From assembly GCF_027922425.1 (NCBI RefSeq), contig NZ_BSFQ01000035.1:17182-81181 (forward strand): 64,000 nucleotides of DNA, read 5' to 3'. This document shows, in pieces, positions 58,233-64,000 of the stretch. The position numbers and the translations under genes were made by a program. Within the stretch, counting starts at the first letter, position 1; each line of letters opens with the position of its first letter. The stretch is from Pseudonocardia halophobica. GTDB taxonomy: Bacteria; Actinomycetota; Actinomycetes; Mycobacteriales; Pseudonocardiaceae. The notes beneath the pieces were generated by a model that saw only the letters and a program-made list of their open reading frames with translations, was not told the origin of the DNA and did not search any database.

Positions 58233-59523
58233 GTGGACGTGCTGATCGAGCGGTGCGCGGGGATCGACATCGGCAAGGACGAGGTGGTCGCCTGCGTGCG
58301 AACTCCGGCCGCCGAGGGGCGGGGCCGGCGCAAGCAGACCCGCACGTTCGCCTCCTTCACCTCCTCGGTGGAGGCGATGGCCGACTGGTTCGCCGCCGAA
58401 GGGGTCACCGCCATCGCGATGGAGGCGACCGGGTCGTACTGGAAGCCGATCTGGTACGTCCTCGAAGACCGTGCGGGACAGGGCCAGGGGTGGGAGTTGA
58501 TGTTGGTCAACGCCCACCACGTGAAGATCCTGCCCGGTCGCAAAACCGATGTGCTCGACGCCGAGTGGCTCGCCGAGCTGCTCGAGCACGGGCTGCTGCG
58601 GGGCAGTTTCGTGCCGCCGCCGGTGATCCGGCAGCTGCGGGACCTGACCCGCTACCGCAAACGGCTCATCCAGGACCACACCAGCGAGTGTCAACGCATC
58701 CAGAAGACCCTCGAAGACGCCGGGATCAAGCTCGACTCGGTCGCCTCCGACGTCCTGGGCGTCTCGGGGCGGGCGATGCTGGCCGCCCTGGTCACCGGTG
58801 AACGCGACCCGAACGTGCTCGCCGAGCTGGCCAAGGGCAAGCTCCGCAAGAAGATCCCCGCGCTACGCAAGGCGCTGCGCGGCCGGTTCACCGACCACCA
58901 CGCCCTGCTGATCGGGCTGTCGCTGGCACACACCGCGCACCCTGGAGCAGGCGATCGCCCAACTCGACGACCGCGTCGACACCCTGTTCGCCACCCACAC
59001 CGGGCCCGACCGGGACAGCGAGCCCGGGGTCCCTTTCGTCCGGGCCCGTGACCGGCTCGACACCATCATCGGGGTCGGGAAACGGGCCGCCGAAACCATC
59101 ATCGCCGAGATCGGCGTCGACATGACCCGTTTCCCGACCGCCGCGCACCTGGCGTCCTGGGCCGGCCTGGCCCCGGGCAACAACATCACCGGCGGCAAAC
59201 GCGGCTCGGGCAAGACCACCCACGGCGACGTGTGGCTGACCGAGATCCTCGTCCAGTGCGCCTGGGCCGCCGCGCGGACCCGCGACACCTACCTGTCCGC
59301 CCAGTTCTGGCGCCTCGCCCGCCGGATCGGGAAGAAGAAAGCCGCCATCGCCGTCGCCCACTCCATCCTGGTCATCAGCTGGCACCTGCTGGCCGATGAC
59401 CGCGACTACACCGACCTCGGCGGCGACTACTTCACCCGCCGCAACACCGACCGCCAACGCGACCGACTCGTCGGCCAACTCCACAACCTCGGCTACCGCG
59501 TCACCCTCGACAAGACCGCGTAG
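58233..59523 (+). pseudogene. IS110-family recombinase (DEDD), frameshifted
   Basis: The N-terminal RuvC-like DEDD domain is intact: GIDIGKDE (D12), AMEATGSYWKP (near 66) and KTDVLDAEWLAEL (near 105). At about 58933-58944 the frame shifts by one base, in the linker helix: the first frame runs on to a stop at 59051, while the true continuation (LEQAIAQLDDRVDTL) is in the next frame to 59523. The C-terminal domain reads WAGLAPGNNITGGKRGSGK, with Thr where related proteins usually have the catalytic Ser. Restored length is about 430 aa. GTG 58233 follows GGGGAGG. No slippery sequence is seen, so mutation or sequencing error is likelier than programmed shifting. Confidence 0.82.
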
Positions 59524-59577
59524 CCCGGCTGCAGTCCATTCACTTCACAGCGGGAGCGCCGTTCGTTCGTGCGTGGG

Positions 59578-60753
59578 TCAGCCGGTCGCGATCGACGGGG
59601 CGCCGTCGCCCGACGCCGTGTCGAGCACCAGCCGCGCGATCCGCGCCCGGTGCTGCTCGGCGCTGCCCAGCAGGGCGGCGTCGGTGATCGCCCGCTTGTA
59701 GTACAGCTGCGCCTGGTACTCCCAGGTGAAGCCGATGCCGCCGTGCAGCTGGATGGTGTCGGCGGCGATCCGCGAGAAGGCCTCGGAGCAGGTCGCCTGC
59801 GCGATGCTCGCGGCCAGGGCCGGGTCGTCCGAGCCGTCGCCGAGCGCCCAGACCGCGTGGTAGGCCGCCGAGCGGGCGTGCTCGAGGTCGACCAGCATGT
59901 CCGCCAGCCGGTGCTTCACCGCCTGGAACGAGCCGATCGGCCGGCCGAACTGCAGCCGCCCCTTCGCGTACTCGACCGTGAGGTCGAGCAGGTGCTGCGA
60001 GGCGCCGACCTGCTCGACGGCGAGCAGCACCGAGCCCACCACGAGGGCGTGGCCGATCACCCGCTCCGCCTCGTCCGGGCCGGCGAGCAGCCGGGCCGGG
60101 GCGTCGGTGAAGCGCAACGTGGCCTGGCGGCGGGTCAGGTCGAGCGTGGTCAGCGGGGTCCGCTCGACCCCACCGGCGGTCGCGTCGACGGCGAACAGCG
60201 CCACGCCGTCCGGGCCGGTGGCGGCGACCAGCAGGTCGTCCGCCGCGGCCGCGTCGACCACCCGCTCGACGGTCCCGGAGAGCGCCCAGTCGTCGCCGGC
60301 CCGCGCGGCCCGCACGGTGACCGCGGCGGGGTCGAACGCCCCCGCGCGGTCGGCCACGGCCACCGCCGCGGTCCGGGTGCCCTCCACGAGCGGGCCGAGC
60401 AGCTCCGAGCGCACCGGGCCGTCCGAGGCCGCGACCAGCGCGGGGATGGCCAGCGCGACGGTGCCGAACACCGGCCCCGGGTACAGGGTCGCGCCCAGCT
60501 CCTCGACGGCGACGGCCTGGTCGACGAGCGTGCCGCCGACCCCGCCCTGCTCCTCCGGCACCGACAGCCCCAGTACCCCGAGCTCGGAGCCCAGCCGCGT
60601 CCAGGCCTTGGCGTCGAACCCGGGATCGGACTCCATCAGCCGCCGGACCGTCTGCTCGTCGGCGTTGTCCGCGGCGAACTTCCGCACCGCGGTGCGCAGC
60701 TCCCGCTGCTCGTCGGAGAAGACGAACGGCCGGGTCTCCTGCTGGTCAGCCAC
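59578..60753 (-). CDS. Acyl-CoA dehydrogenase, non-catalytic-type partner subunit
   Basis: A 391-aa acyl-CoA dehydrogenase-fold protein. It keeps QLHGGIGFTWEYQAQLYYKRA near residues 350-370 but lacks the EGG(T/S)-type catalytic Glu motif and the TEP/SEPGAGSD flavin segment. Its partner at 60746 has both. Such split pairs form alpha2beta2 enzymes in steroid side-chain and ring degradation (for example FadE28-FadE29). GTG 60753 has AAGGAG upstream and overlaps the partner's end by 8 bp. It is the last gene before the IS110-disrupted terminator. Confidence 0.82.
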   Translation of the reverse strand: MADQQETRPFVFSDEQRELRTAVRKFAADNADEQTVRRLMESDPGFDAKAWTRLGSELGVLGLSVPEEQGGVGGTLVDQAVAVEELGATLYPGPVFGTVALAIPALVAASDGPVRSELLGPLVEGTRTAAVAVADRAGAFDPAAVTVRAARAGDDWALSGTVERVVDAAAADDLLVAATGPDGVALFAVDATAGGVERTPLTTLDLTRRQATLRFTDAPARLLAGPDEAERVIGHALVVGSVLLAVEQVGASQHLLDLTVEYAKGRLQFGRPIGSFQAVKHRLADMLVDLEHARSAAYHAVWALGDGSDDPALAASIAQATCSEAFSRIAADTIQLHGGIGFTWEYQAQLYYKRAITDAALLGSAEQHRARIARLVLDTASGDGAPSIATG

Positions 60754-61939
60754 GGGGGATCTCCTTCCAGGGCTTGCCGGCGTCGGCGCGCAGGTCACCG
60801 GGCAGGCCCAGCACCCGCTCGCCGAGGATGTTGCGCAGCACCTCGGAGGTGCCGCCCTCGATGGTGTTGGCGCGCGAGCGCAGGAAGCGCTGCTGCAGCG
60901 GGCCGCGCCAGTCGTCCGTGCGCTCCATGTCCCGCATCGTGTAGTCGTCGTACAGGATCCCCTCGGGGCCGAGGAGGTCCATGCAGAACTCGTAGACCTG
61001 CTGGTTCAGCTCGGCGCCCACGAGCTTGCCCACCGAGCCCTCCGGGCCCGGGCCGCCGACCGTCGCCGTGGCGCGCGAGCGCTCGGAGGTCAGCCGCTGG
61101 GCCTCGGCCCGCAGCCAGAGCTTCGTCAGCCGGTCCTCGAGGACCGGGGTGTGCAGGTCCGGCCGCGAGGCCCACAGGGCCACCGCGTCGGCGATCGTGC
61201 CGGTGCCGCGCCGGCTGCCGCTCGCGCCGATCGAGCTGCGCTCGTTCATCAGCGTGGTCATGGCGACCCGCCAGCCGTCGCCGACCTCGCCGAGCCGGTG
61301 GGCGTCGGGGATGCGGGCGTCGTTCAGGTAGACCTCGTTGAACTCGGCCTGCCCGGTCATCTGCCGCAGCGGCCGGGTCTCCACGCCCGGCCCCTGCATG
61401 TCGACGACGAAGTAGGTGAGGCCCTTGTGCTTGGGCGCGTCCGGGTCGGTGCGGGCCAGCAGCAGCGCCCAGCGGGCCCGGTGCGCCAGCGAGGTCCACA
61501 CCTTCTGCCCGTTGACCACCCACTCGTCGCCGTCCCGGACGGCGGAGGTGGCCAGCCCGGCCAGGTCGGAGCCGGCACCGGGCTCGGAGAAGAGCTGGCA
61601 CCAGATGTTCTCGGTGGTCGCGAGCGGGCGCAGCCACTCGCGCTTGAGCTCGTCCGTCCGGGCGTGCTCACGCAGGGTCGGCGCGGCCATGCCGTAGCCG
61701 ATGGGGTTCAGGGCGAACGGGACGGGCCCGCCCGCGTCCTGCAGGATCCCGTCGGCCACGGACTGCAGGCCACGGGAGACGCCGAGCCCGCCGAGGCCCT
61801 CGGGGAAGTGGACCCAGGAGAGGCCGGCGTCGAAACAGGCGGCGAGGAACTCCCGCGTCGGGACGCTCGTCGGGTCGTGCTCCTGCACGACCTTCCGCGC
61901 GGCGTCCGCGACCCGGGACGAGTCGGCAGCGGTGCTCAT
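60746..61939 (-). CDS. Acyl-CoA dehydrogenase, catalytic-type subunit
   Basis: A 397-aa flavoprotein with the FAD-contacting CQLFSEPGAGSDLAGL near residues 112-127, WVVNGQKVWTS near 144-154 and the C-terminal TIEGGTSEVLRNILGERVLGLP near 362-383 that supplies the catalytic Glu. It heads a two-gene operon with the partner subunit at 59578. ATG 61939 is 19 bp downstream of a GAACGCTCGTTA operator-like site. The substrate is probably a CoA ester of a steroid or branched acid, by analogy with paired FadE enzymes. Confidence 0.86.
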   Translation of the reverse strand: MSTAADSSRVADAARKVVQEHDPTSVPTREFLAACFDAGLSWVHFPEGLGGLGVSRGLQSVADGILQDAGGPVPFALNPIGYGMAAPTLREHARTDELKREWLRPLATTENIWCQLFSEPGAGSDLAGLATSAVRDGDEWVVNGQKVWTSLAHRARWALLLARTDPDAPKHKGLTYFVVDMQGPGVETRPLRQMTGQAEFNEVYLNDARIPDAHRLGEVGDGWRVAMTTLMNERSSIGASGSRRGTGTIADAVALWASRPDLHTPVLEDRLTKLWLRAEAQRLTSERSRATATVGGPGPEGSVGKLVGAELNQQVYEFCMDLLGPEGILYDDYTMRDMERTDDWRGPLQQRFLRSRANTIEGGTSEVLRNILGERVLGLPGDLRADAGKPWKEIPRG

Positions 61940-61957
61940 GCCGCGACGATATGTGAT

Positions 61958-61969
61958 GAACGCTCGTTA
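61958..61969. promoter_or_regulatory. Candidate TetR-type operator (GAACGCTCGTTA)
   Basis: The dyad-like GAACGCTCGTTA lies 19-30 bp upstream of the paired acyl-CoA dehydrogenase operon. It shares 10 of 12 bases with the site at 45086, and AACG-CT-CGTT is a perfect palindrome. Confidence 0.55.
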
Positions 61970-62077
61970 AGATAGAGCCGGGCCGCTCGCCCCGCGCGGA
62001 CGCCTGTTCACCGAACGGGTGACGGACCGGACGCCCCTGGAGTGTCGGGATCCGCACGTCAGGGGTATGCAGGAAGG

Positions 62078-62440
62078 GTGAGCGTCCCGGAGTCCCGCCC
62101 CCCGCGCCTGACCGATGCCGAACGCCAGCAGCTCGAGGAGCTCGAGCGTCGCCTGGTCGGCCAGTTCCCCGATCTCGACCACCGCTTCCAGAACACCGCC
62201 GGCGCCGGCCACGCCGCGCCCGCCGAGGTCCGTCTCGCCCGCGCCGTCTTCGCCGTGGTCGCCCTGATCATGGTGATCGTCGCGGCCGCGGTCGGCGGCG
62301 CCGGAGGTGCGCTGGCCGTGCTGCTGAGCATCGGCGGCACCGTCGGCATCCTCGCCCTGGTCGGCCGCAACCTGGCCCGCGCCCGCGCCGCGGTCGAGGC
62401 CACCACGCAGCGCCGCGCCGACAGCGGCACCGAGGTCTGA
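62078..62440 (+). CDS. DUF3040 family membrane protein
   Basis: A 120-aa protein. The DUF3040 start LTDAERQQLEELERRLVGQFPDLDHRF lies near residues 10-36, and two membrane helices follow (about 60-80 and 83-102). These small actinobacterial membrane proteins have no known function. GTG 62078 is close to AGGAAGG; the upstream in-frame extension to 62042 is less likely. Divergent from the acyl-CoA dehydrogenase operon. Confidence 0.72.
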   Translation: MSVPESRPPRLTDAERQQLEELERRLVGQFPDLDHRFQNTAGAGHAAPAEVRLARAVFAVVALIMVIVAAAVGGAGGALAVLLSIGGTVGILALVGRNLARARAAVEATTQRRADSGTEV

Positions 62441-62584
62441 CCGACCCACCCGGACCGGCGGGCCCCTCCGGCCCCGCCGCGTGTGCGGGCGCCCGCGCAC
62501 CCGGCCCTCGCGCAGCCCTGCGCGCCCCGCTCGTCCGCATGCCCGCCGCCCGCGCTCACCGGTCCGGCGGGCACACTGCGGACC

Positions 62585-64000
62585 GTGCCCGCCCTGGTCG
62601 CCGATCCCGGCGCGCTCCCCGACCTGCCCGTCCGGGCGGCGCTCGCCGCGGTCACCGGCACGCTCACCGCCCACGGCGCCGCCGTGCTCGTCGCGCCGCC
62701 GGGCACCGGCAAGACCACCCTCGTCCCGCTCGCCCTCGCCGACGCGGTCGACGGGCGGGTGGTCGTCGCCGAACCCCGGCGCGTGGCCACCCGGGCCGCC
62801 GCCCGGCGGATGGCGGCCCTGCTCGGCGAGGAGGTCGGCGGCCGGGTCGGCTACTCGGTCCGCGGCGACTCGCGCACCTCGACGGACACCCGCGTCGAGG
62901 TGGTGACCTCCGGGCTGCTGCTGCGCCGGCTGGCCCGCGACCCCGAGCTCCCGGACGTCGGGGCCGTGGTGCTCGACGAGTGCCACGAGCGGCACCTCGA
63001 CGCCGACCTGCTGCTCACCCTCCTGCTCGACGCGCGCGAGGGGCTCCGCCCGGACCTGCCGCTGCTGGCGGCCTCGGCCACGGTCGCGGCCGGCCGCCTG
63101 GCGGCCCTGCTCGGGGCCGACGAGCCGGCCCCCGTGGTGGAGGTCGAGGCCCGCACCCACCCGGTCGCCGTCCGGCACCTGCCGCCGCAGCGGGGCGAGC
63201 GGATCGAGGCGTGCGTGGCGCGCGGCGTCCGCGCGGCCCTCGACCGGACGGACGGCGCGGTGCTCGCGTTCCTGCCGGGCGTGCCGGAGATCCGCCGGAC
63301 CGAGGCCGCGCTGGCCGGGCTGCTGACCGGGCTCGGGGTGCCGGTGCTGCCGCTGCACGGCCGGCTGCGGCCGGCGGAGCAGGACGCGGCCCTGCGCGGC
63401 GACGGGCGGCGGGTGGTCCTGGCGACCTCGATCGCCGAGTCGAGCCTGACCGTGCCGGGCGTGCGCGCGGTCGTCGACTCGGGGCTCGCGCGGGTCCCGC
63501 GGGTCGACCACCGCCGGGGCCTGGCCGGGCTGGTGACGATCCCGGAGTCCGCGGCCGTCGCCGAGCAGCGGGCGGGACGGGCGGGCCGGGAGGCGCCGGG
63601 CGAGGCGTACCGCTGCTGGCCCGAGGGGCAGGTGCTCGCCCCCTTCCCGGAGCCGGAGATCCGCACCGCGGACCTCACCCGGCTCGCGCTCGACCTCGCC
63701 GTCTGGGGCACCCCGGACGGGTCCGGTCTGCGCTGGTGGGACACCCCGCCGGATGGCCCGCTCGCGGCCGGGCGCGAGGTGCTGCGGGCGCTCGGTGCGG
63801 TCGACGCCGGCGGCGCCGCCACACCCCGCGGCGAGCGGATGGCCGGGCTCGGGCTGCACCCCCGGCTGGCCCGCGCCCTGCACGACGGCGCCGCCGCCGT
63901 CAGGTCGCGGGCCGCGCCGCTGCTCGTCGCCCTGCTCGACGCCGTCGCCCTCTCCTCCGGCGCCGACCTCGCCGCCGAGCTGGGCCGGCTCCGCGGCGGC
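62585..64000 (+). CDS. hrpB: ATP-dependent RNA helicase HrpB (partial, runs off window)
   Basis: The first 472 codons of a DExH-box helicase; the frame is still open at the window end. Walker A is PPGTGKTT near residues 38-45, the DExH box is VVLDECHERHLDADLL near 127-142, SAT is in AASATVAA near 162, and motif VI reads QRAGRAGREAPG near 323-334. The DECHERH form and lack of a long N-terminal extension favour HrpB over HrpA. GTG 62585 gives a start just before the first helix; no ribosome site is obvious. The 144-bp gap before it shows nothing else. Confidence 0.87.
   Translation, partial: MPALVADPGALPDLPVRAALAAVTGTLTAHGAAVLVAPPGTGKTTLVPLALADAVDGRVVVAEPRRVATRAAARRMAALLGEEVGGRVGYSVRGDSRTSTDTRVEVVTSGLLLRRLARDPELPDVGAVVLDECHERHLDADLLLTLLLDAREGLRPDLPLLAASATVAAGRLAALLGADEPAPVVEVEARTHPVAVRHLPPQRGERIEACVARGVRAALDRTDGAVLAFLPGVPEIRRTEAALAGLLTGLGVPVLPLHGRLRPAEQDAALRGDGRRVVLATSIAESSLTVPGVRAVVDSGLARVPRVDHRRGLAGLVTIPESAAVAEQRAGRAGREAPGEAYRCWPEGQVLAPFPEPEIRTADLTRLALDLAVWGTPDGSGLRWWDTPPDGPLAAGREVLRALGAVDAGGAATPRGERMAGLGLHPRLARALHDGAAAVRSRAAPLLVALLDAVALSSGADLAAELGRLRGG

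Larger units (their letters stand above)
58011..59550 (+). mobile_element. IS110-family insertion sequence, 1540 bp
   Basis: An element with an IS110-type recombinase, no terminal inverted repeats and an AG dinucleotide at both junctions (58009-58010 and 59549-59550), as expected for the 2-bp core of this family. The non-coding left end is 222 bp and the right end 27 bp, the IS110-group arrangement in which the bridge RNA is encoded upstream of the recombinase. The boundaries are set by the exact reconstruction of the target palindrome. The recombinase gene is frameshifted, so this copy may now be immobile unless helped in trans. Confidence 0.85.
57980..59565. repeat. Terminator-like palindrome split by IS110 element
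   Basis: The left arm plus loop lies at 57980-58010 and the rest of the right arm at 59551-59565. Joining 58010 to 59551 gives perfect 19-bp arms (left arm CGAACGGCGCTCCCGCTCA) around the 8-nt loop GACCCAAC. It is a member of the family at 20944 and 10599 and lay between the convergent small membrane protein and acyl-CoA dehydrogenase genes. Confidence 0.85.

Noticed and set aside
58925..59051. Programmed frameshifting in the IS110 recombinase
   Set aside because: There is no slippery heptamer or downstream structure at the shift, and IS110 recombinases are normally read from one frame. Mutation or sequencing error is simpler.
58011..59550. Terminal inverted repeats or target duplication of the classical DDE type
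   Set aside because: The ends show no inverted repeat and only a 2-bp AG is shared. The inverted sequences outside the element belong to the host palindrome.

Overview
The window is about 73% G+C chromosomal DNA with many GTG starts, ATGA/GTGA stop-start overlaps, Lsr2, F420-type (LLM) oxidoreductases, L,D-transpeptidases, IdeR- and PHO-type boxes and several acyl-CoA ligases and dehydrogenases. This points to a mycolic-acid-free actinomycete, most likely Pseudonocardia or a close relative. The assignment rests on protein resemblance from memory, not on a search. No rRNA, tRNA, CRISPR array or prophage is visible.

Layout. 0.2-5.3 kb: anti-sigma kinase, DUF5313 protein, universal stress protein, cation exchanger, DJ-1/PfpI protein, stand-alone LigD-type polymerase. 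5.4-10.6 kb: secreted protein ending in LPVTG, L,D-transpeptidase, class II aldolase, DUF1707 protein, NarL-type two-component pair. 10.6-12.2 kb: a pair of genes matching the two subunits of the molybdenum storage protein. 12.4-18.9 kb: aminotransferase, MHS transporter, orphan histidine kinase, fused carboxyltransferase. 19-26 kb: second L,D-transpeptidase, acyl-CoA ligase/MarR/enoyl-CoA hydratase operon, LLM oxidoreductase, metallo-hydrolase. 26-32 kb: Lsr2, two acyl-CoA ligases, amino acid decarboxylase. 32-40 kb: M28 peptidase, isochorismatase-like hydrolase, then an iron locus (two half ABC transporters, siderophore-binding lipoprotein, ornithine/lysine N-hydroxylase) with three IdeR-like boxes. 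40-45 kb: secreted three-repeat protein and a thiolase/SDR/acyl-CoA dehydrogenase/TetR operon. 45.6-54.7 kb: NMT1-type ABC importer divergent from a reductive-pyrimidine-type catabolic operon. 54.7-58 kb: polyol dehydrogenase, DUF1059 protein, PiT phosphate transporter behind a PHO box. 58-59.6 kb: an IS110-family element. 59.6-64 kb: paired acyl-CoA dehydrogenases, DUF3040 protein, start of hrpB.

The most notable signals: (1) the IS110 element sits inside a terminator-like palindrome. Removing exactly 1540 bp (58011-59550) restores a perfect 19-bp stem with an 8-nt loop and defines an AG core. Its 222-bp left end carries short matches to both the target and the donor end, as expected of a bridge RNA, while the recombinase is frameshifted. 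(2) Two families of intergenic palindromes recur, one placed so that its arm supplies the stop codon of the upstream gene. (3) The iron ABC pair is extremely asymmetric, with all defects falling in one of the two composite ATP sites. (4) A MoSto-like gene pair stands in a region with no nitrogenase or molybdate uptake genes. (5) A His-rich secreted protein carries three amyloid-like Q/N repeats.

How the genes fit together: lipid or aromatic acyl-CoA breakdown recurs in five places. Three of its transcription units share a GAAC(R)(Y)TCG(Y)T(M) site, suggesting one TetR-type regulon. Iron supply and phosphate supply each have their own recognisable operator.
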